DNA of 12,907 nt. Source: an uncultured Eubacteriaceae bacterium (GTDB lineage: Bacteria; Bacillota; Clostridia; Lachnospirales; CAG-274). The stretch lies in NCBI GenBank assembly GCA_947565475.1, contig CANOGI010000035.1, forward strand, positions 1-12,907, written 5' to 3'. This document shows positions 1 through 7,605 of the stretch, piece after piece. The number at the start of each line of letters is the position of its first letter. Position 1 is the stretch's first letter. The translations under genes were made by a program, and so were the position numbers. The notes below the pieces were generated by a model. The model saw only the letters and a list, made by a program, of their open reading frames with translations. It made no database searches and was not told the origin of the DNA.

Positions 1-292
1 GTATACGATCATTAACATACTCATTTCCCTTATCGTCAATTTCATATACCTTTCCATCTTTCAATTTTATTGATTTTTTATGATTGTCTTCAGTTATTAG
101 CATCGTTTTTGTTTTATTGTCCCATTCAACGTCACAGCCAATAGACTCATAAGCTTCCCTCGCGGGGAAATAGGCGTTACCGTCAATTATCACAGCTTCC
201 ATTTCCACTGGCAGACCGTCTAAAACAAGTTCCTCCCCATATACGGAAGAACTTATTATAATAGACATAATGGTTATAAGCACTTTTTTCAA
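1..292 (-). CDS. Secreted protein with copper amine oxidase N-terminal-like domain (partial, 3' end missing)
   Basis: The first 97 codons of a gene that runs off the left edge. It starts with TTG (292-290); a very strong AGGGGGGAGG lies 8 nt upstream, so the non-ATG start is convincing. Residues 1-19 form a short signal peptide: two lysines, a hydrophobic run (VLITIMSIIISSS) and a likely cleavage site after VYG. The mature part (EELVLDGLPVEM..., then AYFPAREAYESIGCDVEWDNKTKTMLI) resembles the stalk or 'copper amine oxidase N-terminal' domain common in exported clostridial proteins. There it acts as a structural or wall-associated module and does not mean oxidase activity. The downstream domains are outside the window, so the full function is unknown. 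It is separated from frr by about 240 bp and has its own promoter candidate, so it is probably a separate unit. Confidence 0.72.
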   Translation of the reverse strand, partial: MKKVLITIMSIIISSSVYGEELVLDGLPVEMEAVIIDGNAYFPAREAYESIGCDVEWDNKTKTMLITEDNHKKSIKLKDGKVYEIDDKGNEYVNDRI

Positions 293-337
293 CGGTAAGT
301 CCTCCCCCCTATCGCTCAGCTTTATTCCTAAAGATAA

Positions 338-365
338 AAGATATATTCTAAAATATATATGTCAA
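338..365 (-). promoter_or_regulatory. Putative sigma-A promoter of the secreted protein gene
   Basis: On the minus strand a perfect -35 TTGACA (365-360) is followed after 16 bp by TATCTT (343-338) as a four-of-six -10. Transcription would start near 331, giving a leader of about 40 nt that contains the strong ribosome binding site. The -10 is weak, so this is a sequence-only prediction. Confidence 0.42.
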
Positions 366-474
366 TATATTGAGGAACTTATCAATATAAATAAAAGACA
401 GAATTATAGAAATAATATTTTTATTATAACTAATTCCTCTTAAATATTACGTTTTTGCCATAGCCAAAACATCA

Positions 475-490
475 ACGTTTCTATAAACGT
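475..490 (-). terminator. Weak hairpin downstream of frr
   Basis: ACGTTT and AAACGT form a 6-bp stem with a 4-nt loop, 44 nt after the frr stop. A TGATGTTTT stretch follows on the minus strand in place of a clean U-run. It may terminate frr transcription, but the stem is short and the call is weak. Nothing else gene-like was seen between 310 and 533. Confidence 0.25.
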
Positions 491-533
491 CCGAAATCCC
501 CGCCCGGAACTCATAAAAACACTTTCCAAATTA

Positions 534-1088
534 TTAAATAGCCATAATGTCTTTATTTTTAGCTTCTACAAGCTTATCTATGTCAGCGACATTTTTATCC
601 GTGATTTTCTGAATCTCATCTTCAAGAGATTTAAGCTCATCCTCTGTAATCTCGTTTGCTTTCTCAAGCTTTTTAAAAGCGTCAATACCATCTCTTCTTA
701 TATTTCTTATAGCTACTTTAGTATCCTCGCCCTTTTTCTTAACATCTTTTGTAAGAGCTTTTCTTCTTTCCTCAGTAAGCTCAGGAAAAACAAGACGAAT
801 AACTTTACCGTCGTTTGTAGGATTAATCCCTAAATCAGAGGCGTTAATAGCTTTTTCAATTTCTTTCATAATAGAAATATCCCATGGCTGAATTTGAATA
901 AGTCTCGCCTCTGGTATACTTATATTGCCAACTTGATTCAAAGGAGTAGGAGCTCCGTAATAATCCACCATTATCTTATCCAAAACGTGTGGATTAGCTC
1001 GGCCAGCTCTTATAGTATTGAGTTCAGATTCAAGATTTTTAACTGATTTGCTCATTTTCTCCTCATAAGCGGTTGTATGTTTAGACAT
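534..1088 (-). CDS. frr: Ribosome recycling factor
   Basis: Encodes 184 residues, the usual length for RRF, which acts with EF-G in the cytoplasm to split post-termination ribosomes into subunits. Family signatures are clear along the whole chain: the N-terminal helix with ELNTIRAGRANPHVLDKI, the YYGAPTPLNQVGNISIPEAR strand region, ...IQPWD, IEKAINASDLGINPTNDGKVIRL and PELTEERRKAL, then a lysine-rich C-terminal helix. ATG (1088) is preceded by AGGAGG with an 11-nt gap. In most Firmicutes frr follows pyrH closely. Here the order pyrH-frr is kept, but 460 bp lie between them and contain a candidate structured RNA. No internal damage is seen. Confidence 0.98.
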   Translation of the reverse strand: MSKHTTAYEEKMSKSVKNLESELNTIRAGRANPHVLDKIMVDYYGAPTPLNQVGNISIPEARLIQIQPWDISIMKEIEKAINASDLGINPTNDGKVIRLVFPELTEERRKALTKDVKKKGEDTKVAIRNIRRDGIDAFKKLEKANEITEDELKSLEDEIQKITDKNVADIDKLVEAKNKDIMAI

Positions 1089-1160
1089 AATAAAATAAAC
1101 CTCCTAAAAATATAAATGTAAAATTTACTCAGCTCATAGCTAAATTAGTCAAGACTACTT

Positions 1161-1282
1161 GAATTTTTGTAAAACAAAAATTCTCATAACCAATAGCGAA
1201 AGTATTCGCCTGTGTGTTCAGAATAAGCTTGCACTCCCCTGAATACACAAGAGTAAGCACCACCAAGGAACCTCCCCTGTCA
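1161..1282 (-). ncRNA. Candidate structured RNA or leader upstream of frr
   Basis: This stretch holds several inverted repeats in about 120 nt. (1) A perfect 10-bp stem, GAATTTTTGT at 1161-1170 with its complement at 1174-1183. (2) GCGAA (1196-1200) with TTCGC (1205-1209), 4-nt loop. (3) A 10-bp stem with one wobble, 1212-1221 with 1239-1248, enclosing a 17-nt loop. (4) That loop (1227-1236, minus GAGTGCAAGC) can pair with GCTTACTC just upstream in the RNA (1258-1251), leaving a 2-nt bulge, which would make a pseudoknot-like fold. The octamer CAGGGGAG occurs twice (1279-1272 and 1241-1234). It lies 55 nt before the frr ribosome binding site. I could not match it to a riboswitch, T-box, 6S or SRP RNA that I know. 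It may be a cis-regulatory leader or a small RNA; this is inference from pairing alone. Confidence 0.33.
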
Positions 1283-1548
1283 GTTAAATAAAGTTAAATT
1301 TATCTATAAAATTATTCCCTTTATAAAGGAACTAAATTCTATAATAAACAAATAATTTTTTATATTTAAAGCGCACCTAAAAAATATGTAACATAATTTA
1401 AAATCGCGTAAACAGCTTTTCGCAAAAAACTAAACGCCCTTTTAATTAAGAAAATTGTAAAAAAACAAACAATCTCCAAATTTATTTTTATATTTTTTTC
1501 ATGTATTCTAATTTTCATACACACTGCGAAAAAATTATTAATAATATT

Positions 1549-2253
1549 TTAATCCACCGTAACAAGAGTACCTATTTTCTCGCCCATAGCGGCCTTAACT
1601 ATACCATTTTCCTCCGAAAGCCCAAAAATAACCACTGGAATAGCCTGCTCATAACAAAGATTAGCCGCCGCTATATCAATAACCTTAAGATTTTTCTCAA
1701 TAATCTCTTTACATCTAATAGTTTCATATTTAACAGCGTTCGGATTTTTGGCTGGATCGTCATTATAAACCCCGTCGATACTCTTAGCGTATAAAATAGC
1801 GTCAGCTTGAAGCTCCGAAGCCCGTAAAGCCGTCACTGTATCCGTAGAGAAAAACGGATGTCCTATTCCGCCGGCGAAAATAATGATTTTATCCTCAGAA
1901 AGATATTTAAGAGCCAAATCCTTAGAAAACACTTCCGTCATAGACCCCACCGCAAAAGGCGTCATAACGGCTGACATAAGACCGTTTTGTTTTAAAAAAT
2001 CAGCGACGTAAATAGCGTTCATAACCGTGGCGAGCATACCCATCTGGTCCGCCCTGCACCTGTCCATAGCGGGATTCGCGCTTCTTCCTCTCCAAAAATT
2101 TCCTCCGCCGATAACTAAAGATACTTGAACTCCCTCTTGAGTAATCGATTTTATCTGTTTAACTATTTCATCAATAATACTATTGTCAAAAGTCTCTTTA
2201 CCCTCATTGGCAAGAGCCTCTCCGCTAAGCTTCAAAAGAACCCTTTTATACAA
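1549..2253 (-). CDS. pyrH: UMP kinase (uridylate kinase)
   Basis: A 234-residue enzyme of the amino-acid-kinase fold that phosphorylates UMP to UDP with ATP in de novo pyrimidine synthesis, normally as a hexamer. Visible signatures are KLSGEALA near the N-terminus, VIGGGNFWRGR (phosphate/UMP site), CRADQMGMLATVMNA, FAGGIGHPFFSTDTVTALRA, then AILYAKSIDGVYNDDPAKNPNA. Length and order fit bacterial PyrH. I place the start at TTG 2253 because GAGGTG (2266-2261) then lies 7 nt upstream; GTG 2259 in the same frame would leave only 1 nt. The usual upstream partners rpsB and tsf are absent; the upstream neighbour is a long gene-poor gap. No strong promoter was found, although the AT-rich DNA at 2270-2340 offers weak ones. 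Confidence 0.97.
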   Translation of the reverse strand: MYKRVLLKLSGEALANEGKETFDNSIIDEIVKQIKSITQEGVQVSLVIGGGNFWRGRSANPAMDRCRADQMGMLATVMNAIYVADFLKQNGLMSAVMTPFAVGSMTEVFSKDLALKYLSEDKIIIFAGGIGHPFFSTDTVTALRASELQADAILYAKSIDGVYNDDPAKNPNAVKYETIRCKEIIEKNLKVIDIAAANLCYEQAIPVVIFGLSEENGIVKAAMGEKIGTLVTVD

Positions 2254-2367
2254 AAACACTCACCTCGCAAAAATATTATTTATAATATTTTATCATATAT
2301 TACAAAAAAAGAAAACAATTTCTTTTAAATTTTTGAAAACAACGGTGCAAGTCATACATTTCCACAC

Positions 2368-2388
2368 CTCTGTTAACCGTAAACAGAG
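2368..2388. repeat. 7-bp inverted repeat in the pyrH leader
   Basis: CTCTGTT (2368-2374) and AACAGAG (2382-2388) flank a 7-nt spacer, 115 nt upstream of pyrH. It could be a small RNA hairpin or an operator. Neither strand has a U-run after it, so I do not call it a terminator. Confidence 0.3.
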
Positions 2389-2519
2389 CCATTTTATAAA
2401 ATTATAAAACACGCCTATTTACACTACTTTATTAAATATTTTAACGTGAGTTCAATGAAAAATAACAGTAAAACTTCGTTTTTCGAGATTCAGCAAATCG
2501 AAAGCTTTGCATTATAAAG

Positions 2520-2690
2520 TTTAGGTCAAGCCTTTAAAAAGGCCCTCCGGGTGTGGGACAGCGTCCAACGGTTTTAATCTTTTAAGTTGGTGCGAATGAG
2601 GCAGAGCCTCAAGATTTTTATTCTTAAAGAGCATTTTTGGAGGTTTGGAACCTTTTTGCTATAGAATATAGAAAAAGGTTTCATTAACTA
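2520..2690. repeat. Hairpin-rich, repeat-like intergenic element
   Basis: A locally GC-richer block with nested inverted repeats: GCCTTT/AAAGGC (2530-2543), GGAC/GTCC around AGC (near 2557-2566), TGAGGC-AGA-GCCTCA (2597-2611) inside AATCT/AGATT (2576-2580 and 2612-2616), and a long terminal hairpin listed separately (2649-2680). The 'GGGTGTGGGACAGCGTCCAA' portion looks like a decayed GTGGGAC-AGC-GTCCCAC hairpin of the kind I associate with dispersed intergenic repeats in gut Clostridia. That resemblance is from memory and could not be checked here. It has no coding potential that I can support. Confidence 0.38.
2649..2680 (-). terminator. 14-bp hairpin downstream of the small membrane ORF
   Basis: AACCTTTTT (2649-2657) pairs with AAAAAGGTT (2672-2680) and, after one bulged G, CTATA (2659-2663) pairs with TATAG (2667-2671) around a 3-nt loop. 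It begins 18 nt after the stop of the 34-codon ORF. It lacks a U-run on either strand, so it may be a stability element or the end of the repeat block rather than a true terminator. Confidence 0.35.
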
Positions 2691-2697
2691 TAGATTT

Positions 2698-2802
2698 CTA
2701 CCGAACTAACATTGAATAAGGAAATAAAAACCCTAAAAAAATCACTATAATACAAACTAACACATTCAAAACAGCATAACTTACGATACTCCTAACCGGC
2801 AT
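2698..2802 (-). CDS. Possible 34-residue single-pass membrane peptide
   Basis: A short ORF that starts with ATG (2802) and ends with TAG (2700-2698). GAGGA (2816-2812) lies 9 nt upstream, a normal ribosome binding site position. The peptide starts MPVRSIVSYAVLN, continues with a strongly hydrophobic stretch LVCIIVIFLGFLF, and ends PYSMLVR. This gives a positively charged N-terminus and one transmembrane helix of about 18-20 residues. An 11-codon ORF (from 2838) ends in frame immediately before its ATG, which would allow coupled translation. It lies between the clpC-side hairpin at 2864-2902 and the hairpin at 2649-2680. I recognise no family. It could be a real small membrane protein or toxin-like peptide, or chance in AT-rich DNA; I consider it about even. 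Confidence 0.4.
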   Translation of the reverse strand: MPVRSIVSYAVLNVLVCIIVIFLGFLFPYSMLVR

Positions 2803-2863
2803 TTATAAGCGTCCTCGGCACCTTTTCCCGATTTTCATATATTATCCGACACAAAATAATAAA

Positions 2864-2902
2864 GAGTATCAGAAGACTTTACGGCAAAGTTTTCTGATAC
2901 TC
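2864..2902 (-). terminator. Strong terminator-like hairpin, probable end of the mcsA-mcsB-clpC transcript
   Basis: Two 17-nt arms (2864-2880 and 2886-2902) are complementary at 16 positions around a 5-nt loop. The odd position is G-U in a plus-strand RNA and A-C in a minus-strand RNA. On the minus strand it is followed by the U-rich CTTTATTATTTTG, as expected for a rho-independent terminator. It lies 336 nt after the clpC stop with no convincing gene between. Confidence 0.6.
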
Positions 2903-3049
2903 CTTATGTCACAAATTAATACTTTATAGAGAAAAAATAAAAATCAAACGTGATATATTTAATAAAACATAATAAAACACCGCACAAAGAGGAAATAAAA
3001 ATAATTTTACGAAAAAATACGCTCCTAACGGAAAAACGTTTTCGTTTAA

Positions 3050-3068
3050 GTGGGATTAAAAATCCCAC
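3050..3068. repeat. 8-bp perfect hairpin downstream of clpC
   Basis: GTGGGATT (3050-3057) and AATCCCAC (3061-3068) form a perfect stem with a 3-nt loop, 170 nt past the clpC stop. On the minus strand TTAAACGAAAACGTTTTT follows. It could be a secondary terminator. It sits in a GC-richer segment (about 3045-3160) that also contains CGGCT/AGCCG (3104-3116). Both strands are open here in overlapping frames, which looks like a repeat rather than a gene. Confidence 0.4.
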
Positions 3069-3237
3069 ATTTACGCTCAACAAGTGCCTCAAAGATATGC
3101 GGACGGCTTTTAGCCGACTTCTGCGCAGCAAAAGTACTGATAATTCGCGCACTCTCGCTAAAATTATTTTTACTTTGAATTATGCGGTGTTTCCATAAGT
3201 TATCAGAAATTTATTTTATTATTTCTCACTAAAAATT

Positions 3238-5697
3238 TTATGAATCACTTTTTTCTTTTATCATAATTTTCCCGTCTTTAACACAGACAATAACTTCCCC
3301 GCCCTCTTTGAATTTCCCGTCAAGAATATTCTCGGCAAATAAATCCTCAATTTGGCTTTGAATAGCCCGTCTTAAAGGTCTTGCCCCATAAGTTGGGTCA
3401 AATCCGGTTTCAGTAAGCTTCTCAAGAGCCTGATCCGTAATACTCATATCAATACTCATATTTGATTTAACCCTTGTTTTAAGCTCATTAAACATTAGTT
3501 TAGCGATTTTCTTAACATTTTCCTTATCAAGAGGATGGAAGACAATAATATCGTCAATACGATTTAAAAACTCAGGTCTGAAAATACGTTTTACCTCTTC
3601 CATAACGCCTTTTTTTATATCCTCATAATCCTGTATACCGGAATCGTCAGATTGACTGAACCCAAGTTTCTTTGGAGAAGTGATACTTCTCGCCCCCGCG
3701 TTTGAGGTCATTATTATAACGGTGTTTTTAAAATCCACTCTTCTGCCCTGAGCATCCGTAATATGCCCGTCGTCAAGTACTTGAAGAAGAATGTTAAATA
3801 CATCTGGGTGAGCTTTTTCGATCTCGTCAAAAAGAATAACGCAGTAAGGTTTTCTCCTTATTTTCTCACATAACTGCCCGCCCTCGTCATAACCGACATA
3901 TCCCGGAGGAGATCCGATAATTTTAGAAACACTGTGTTTTTCCATATACTCGCTCATATCAACACGAATAACAGCGTCGTCCTCGCCGAAAAGAACGTTT
4001 GAGAGCGCCTTTGAGAGCTCTGTTTTTCCAACCCCCGTAGGGCCTAAAAACAGAAAAGAGCCTATAGGTCTTTTCGGGTCTTTAAGTCCGACACGACCTC
4101 TCCTTATCGCTTTTGAGAGCGCCTTAACGGCCTCGTCCTGCCCGATAACCCTCTCATGCAAAATATTTTCCATATTTTTAAGTCGCTGTCCCTCTTCCTC
4201 CTGTAGCCGTCTCACAGGTATCCCTGTCCAATTAGAAACCGTATCAGCTATATCCTCTTCCTCAACAACTTGCGTAACCTCGCTGTTTTTCGCTTTCCAG
4301 CCGGCTTTAGCTATTTTGAGTCTTTCTTTTATCTCGTCCTGTTTCTTTTTAACACTGCCCGCTCTCTCAAATTCCTCTGTTTTGATAGCGGCTTCCTTCT
4401 CTTTCTCAAGAACGTTGATTTCGTCTTCCATCTCCTTAATATCCGGAGGCGCGGTAAAAGTTTTAAGCCTTACCTTAGAAGCGGCCTCATCAAGAACGTC
4501 AATAGCTTTATCAGGCAAATACCTATCTGAAATATATCTGTTTGATAATTTAACGGCAGCGATTATTGCGCTGTCCTTAATTTTGACGTTGTGATGCGCC
4601 TCATATTTATCCCTTAATCCTCTAAGCATCTCAATAGCGTCGTCTTCTGACGGCTCAAGAACCTTAACGGGCTGAAATCTTCTCTCAAGGGCAGCGTCTT
4701 TCTCAATATACTTCCTATACTCGTTTAAAGTCGTGGCGCCTATAACCTGAATTTCTCCACGGGCTAAAGATGGTTTTAAGATATTCGAGGCGTCAATAGC
4801 ACCCTCAGCGCCTCCAGCGCCGATAATTGTATGAAGCTCATCAATAAACAAAATCACATTATGAGCCTTCTCAACTTCCTCAATAACTTTTTTAATACGC
4901 TCCTCAAACTCACCTCTATACTTGCTTCCAGCTACCATAGAAGATAAATCAAGTGAAACAACTCTTTTTTCTTTAAGAATCTCCGGTACGTCGCCCGACA
5001 CTATTTTCTGGGCAAGTCCCTCCGCAATAGCTGTTTTACCCACACCAGGGTCTCCTACAAGACAAGGATTGTTCTTCGTTCTTCTGCTTAAAATTTGGAT
5101 AACTCTCTCAATTTCCTTATCCCTTCCGACAGTTGGGTCAAATTTATTTTCCTCCGCCATAGCGGTAAAATCACGGCTAAACTTGTCAAGAGTGGTTGTT
5201 TTTGAGTTCTTCCTGTTTTTAGATGAGTTTGAGTTAATTGGAATATCCCCGCCGTTGTTCTCCCCCTCGCCTAACATGGATAAAATATCCTCATAAAGTC
5301 TGTTGCCGTTTACATTCAAAAGAGCGAGTATTTTCGTAGCTACACAGTCCTCCTCTTTAATAAGAGAGAGCAGCAGATGCTCCGTTCCTATATATGTCGT
5401 ACCCATGTTAAGAGCTTCCTGAAGACTTTTTTCTAAAATACGTTTCGTTCTTGGGGTAAAATCAGCGGGAGCGTCAATAACGTTTGAATCGATTCCGATA
5501 AGCTCACCTATTTTCTCAATAACATCGTTCTCATCCACATTCTGCTGCTCAAGAGCTTTGTAAGCGACCGAGTTGTCTGCGCGTAAAAGACCTATAAGCA
5601 AATGCTCAGAGCCTACATATCCCTGTCCAAGCTCAGCGGCGGATTTACGAGATTCCTCAATAGCCTGCTGCGCTTTTTTCGTAAATTTAATCTGCAT
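3238..5697 (-). CDS. clpC: ATP-dependent Clp protease ATP-binding subunit ClpC
   Basis: Encodes an 819-residue class-1 Hsp100 unfoldase that feeds substrates into ClpP. Domains in order: two Clp-N repeats (about 1-145); AAA+ module 1 with Walker A GDPGVGKT (215-222), Walker B LFIDE (283-287) and an ALERR arginine-finger region (336-340); the UVR/coiled-coil middle domain typical of ClpC (about 425-460), where McsA/McsB or MecA adaptors act; AAA+ module 2 with Walker A GPTGVGKT (552-559), pore loop GYVGYDEGG (599-607) and Walker B CVILFDE (619-625); and an LGF loop (678-680) that docks on ClpP. The N-terminal domain recognises phosphoarginine in known ClpC proteins. ATG (5697) has GGGAGG 8 nt upstream. 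It is third in an operon, 44 nt after mcsB. Length and motifs are complete. Confidence 0.98.
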   Translation of the reverse strand: MQIKFTKKAQQAIEESRKSAAELGQGYVGSEHLLIGLLRADNSVAYKALEQQNVDENDVIEKIGELIGIDSNVIDAPADFTPRTKRILEKSLQEALNMGTTYIGTEHLLLSLIKEEDCVATKILALLNVNGNRLYEDILSMLGEGENNGGDIPINSNSSKNRKNSKTTTLDKFSRDFTAMAEENKFDPTVGRDKEIERVIQILSRRTKNNPCLVGDPGVGKTAIAEGLAQKIVSGDVPEILKEKRVVSLDLSSMVAGSKYRGEFEERIKKVIEEVEKAHNVILFIDELHTIIGAGGAEGAIDASNILKPSLARGEIQVIGATTLNEYRKYIEKDAALERRFQPVKVLEPSEDDAIEMLRGLRDKYEAHHNVKIKDSAIIAAVKLSNRYISDRYLPDKAIDVLDEAASKVRLKTFTAPPDIKEMEDEINVLEKEKEAAIKTEEFERAGSVKKKQDEIKERLKIAKAGWKAKNSEVTQVVEEEDIADTVSNWTGIPVRRLQEEEGQRLKNMENILHERVIGQDEAVKALSKAIRRGRVGLKDPKRPIGSFLFLGPTGVGKTELSKALSNVLFGEDDAVIRVDMSEYMEKHSVSKIIGSPPGYVGYDEGGQLCEKIRRKPYCVILFDEIEKAHPDVFNILLQVLDDGHITDAQGRRVDFKNTVIIMTSNAGARSITSPKKLGFSQSDDSGIQDYEDIKKGVMEEVKRIFRPEFLNRIDDIIVFHPLDKENVKKIAKLMFNELKTRVKSNMSIDMSITDQALEKLTETGFDPTYGARPLRRAIQSQIEDLFAENILDGKFKEGGEVIVCVKDGKIMIKEKSDS

Positions 5698-5741
5698 TTA
5701 TGTAACCTCCCTTTTATTAATTACATAATTTTTTTGTATTG

Positions 5742-6776
5742 TTAAGCGTTCCCAAGTTTTTCTCTTATATATGACGCCCTCTGAATATCCCTCTCATCAG
5801 GATTACCCGATTTATTCATATATTTAATTAAGTTGCCTGGCTGAATATTCATCATTATACTGTAAATATTAATATCTTTGTTTTTAAGGTTCAGCATTCC
5901 TGTTATAACGCCAAATCTTAAATCCGAGAGCAGTTTCATCGCCTCTTTGGAACTTATCTTTCTGCAGTTCGATAAAATACCATAGGAGCGAAAAACCCTG
6001 TCCTCAAGTTCTGTTTTTCGTTCTTTTAAAAGATTGTTTCCAAGCTCTTTTTCCTGCTCAATAATCTGGTTTGTAACATTTTTAAGAGCCTCTATAATTT
6101 CTTTCTCGCTCTTTCCGAGAGTCACCTGATTTGAAATTTGATAAATCCCCCCAAGGGGTTCCGAGCCCTCCCCATAAATCCCCCTTAACGTCATGCCGAA
6201 TTTACTTATAGCCTGGCTTAAATTCTCAACCTGGCCAAACATTTCAATAAGAGGAATATGAATCATAAAAGAAGCTCTCATTCCCGTTCCCACATTGGTA
6301 ATACAGGATGTTAAATATCCGTAATTCTCGTCAAAGGCATAATCAATATTCTCCTCGATAAGATTATCTATTTTATCAGCTATATCCCAAGCCTTTTCAA
6401 TATTATACCCCGGAAAAACAGTTTGTATACGAATATGGTCTTCCTCATTAATCATTATTGATATAGTCTCGTCGTCTTTAATGAGGACACCCGCCGGTTT
6501 GTCCTTCTCCATAAGATCCTGGCTTATAGAATGATTTTCAAGAAGGGAATATTTTTCAGCGTTTGACTTCTCATTAATATTTATAAAATCAAAACTATCT
6601 CCAAAATAAGTATTAGCGTTTTTTATAGAGCCCTTGACCTCATCAATAAGTTTAAGCGCCTGTTCCTCTGACAGTTTCTGAGAAAATGGATATTTTTTTA
6701 TGTTTCTCGCCAAACGAATCCTTGATGATATAACAATATTCTCATCTGTTTCGGAAGAATCGTACCATTTATTCAT
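5742..6776 (-). CDS. mcsB: Protein-arginine kinase McsB
   Basis: Encodes 344 residues of the ATP:guanido phosphotransferase fold. McsB phosphorylates arginine side chains of misfolded proteins and of repressors, tagging them for ClpCP. Visible motifs are VISSRIRLARNIKKYPF near residue 16, IMINEEDHIRIQ near residue 110, and YLTSCITNVGTGMRASFMIH, the catalytic-cysteine loop (the more usual sequence is SCPTNVGTG; here Ile replaces Pro). RDIQRA at 329-334 matches the RDxxRA pocket that binds phosphoarginine allosterically. The start overlaps the end of mcsA by 8 nt (ATGAATAA), so the two are translationally coupled, consistent with McsA being its activator. It is slightly shorter than B. subtilis McsB but looks complete. 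Confidence 0.97.
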   Translation of the reverse strand: MNKWYDSSETDENIVISSRIRLARNIKKYPFSQKLSEEQALKLIDEVKGSIKNANTYFGDSFDFININEKSNAEKYSLLENHSISQDLMEKDKPAGVLIKDDETISIMINEEDHIRIQTVFPGYNIEKAWDIADKIDNLIEENIDYAFDENYGYLTSCITNVGTGMRASFMIHIPLIEMFGQVENLSQAISKFGMTLRGIYGEGSEPLGGIYQISNQVTLGKSEKEIIEALKNVTNQIIEQEKELGNNLLKERKTELEDRVFRSYGILSNCRKISSKEAMKLLSDLRFGVITGMLNLKNKDINIYSIMMNIQPGNLIKYMNKSGNPDERDIQRASYIREKLGNA

Positions 6777-7266
6777 TGTTTCCGCCCCCTTCCAAATTTC
6801 TTATCCTATCCCTAAGCTTCGCCGCTTCCTCATACTCTTCTTTCTCAACGGCTTTTTTAAGCTGATTTTTAAGATTTTCCAGCTCTCTTTTAGCGTAAAG
6901 CTCCGCGCCCGCTTTCTTAGGCAACTTTCCTGAATGCCGTATACTCCCCTGAATATTTTTAAGAACAGGAACCAGCTGTTCTTTAAAAGCGTTGTAACAA
7001 TCGGCACAGCCGACTTTTCCTGTTTGCTTAAACGCCTCAAAGGATAATTTACAAGTGGGACATGAAAAAGAACTCTGTGTTGTATATCCCGTAGAACCCA
7101 TTCCTATAAAACTATCTAAAAATCCTTTAAAAATTGTATCGAAAGAAACGCCATTCTGCATCTTAACGGCACATTCCTCACAAATATGATATTCTCTCTT
7201 CTCGCCGTTAATAATTTGCTGATAAAAAATTGTGGCGGCGTTTTTTTTACATTTCTCACATAACAT
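6769..7266 (-). CDS. mcsA: McsA, zinc-finger and UVR-domain activator of McsB
   Basis: Encodes 165 residues. Four CxxC pairs are visible: CEKC (about residue 3), CEEC (about 31), CPTC (about 69) and CADC (about 89). These form the two zinc-binding units of McsA. A charged linker and a C-terminal UVR motif (EKEEYEEAAKLRDRIRNLE, about 140-160) follow. McsA binds and stimulates the arginine kinase McsB and links it to ClpC. I start it at ATG 7266 (MLCEKC), with AGGGGTG 7 nt upstream. An in-frame ATG at 7338 would add a hydrophobic, non-conserved extension of 24 residues with no good ribosome binding site. It is the first gene of the mcsA-mcsB-clpC operon; the ctsR gene that normally precedes it is not here. 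Confidence 0.96.
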   Translation of the reverse strand: MLCEKCKKNAATIFYQQIINGEKREYHICEECAVKMQNGVSFDTIFKGFLDSFIGMGSTGYTTQSSFSCPTCKLSFEAFKQTGKVGCADCYNAFKEQLVPVLKNIQGSIRHSGKLPKKAGAELYAKRELENLKNQLKKAVEKEEYEEAAKLRDRIRNLEGGGNNE

Positions 7267-7440
7267 AATAATCACCCCTATTAAATAAGCTATAAACACA
7301 TAACCGTATAGTATCCGAAAATAAACTTGAATATACAAGACGATAAGCTACTATTCGTTAAAGTCACAATAGATACAGACCTAAACATTTAATCACCGCT
7401 CATAATAAATTATGGCAATTAACAAAATTTTTAACCCTAA

Positions 7441-7471
7441 GCAATAAAATAATCTTTCCTTATTTTATTGC
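7441..7471 (-). other. 12-bp perfect hairpin inside the mcsA leader
   Basis: GCAATAAAATAA (7441-7452) and its exact complement (7460-7471) form a stem with a 7-nt loop. It lies in the middle of the long untranslated leader between the CIRCE promoter and mcsA. The stem is AT-rich and the minus strand continues with TTAGGGTTAAAAATTTTG. It could act as an mRNA stability, attenuation or temperature-sensitive element; this is inference. Confidence 0.42.
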
Positions 7472-7605
7472 CTACCATAAGTGACAGCAATATTATTTAC
7501 TGAACAGCTTAAAACTACAAAAATGATAAGTCAGAAACTATTCATATTTTTGTATAACAAAAACACTTTAAATTTAAAGCGAATAACCCTGTTGGGTCAA
7601 AACTT

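Noticed and set aside
1196..1290. T-box or yybP-ykoY-like riboswitch before frr
   Set aside because: GGTGG and GGGGAGT resemble parts of these motifs, but the T-box core and the second conserved loop of the manganese riboswitch are missing, and frr is not a usual target.
1501..1794. Plus-strand ORFs over pyrH, clpC, mcsB and the SipL-like gene
   Set aside because: Shadow frames of well-supported minus-strand genes, without ribosome binding sites or domains.
2916..3198. Overlapping ORFs of 78 (minus) and 82 (plus) codons after clpC
   Set aside because: Both strands are open over the same repeat-like DNA, neither has a convincing ribosome binding site, and neither resembles a protein family. 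Treated as a probable repeat.
7595..7601. GGTCAAA, a CtsR half-site
   Set aside because: The second heptad after the 3-nt spacer is absent (TTCATTC), and it lies on the opposite strand within the leader. One heptamer is expected by chance.
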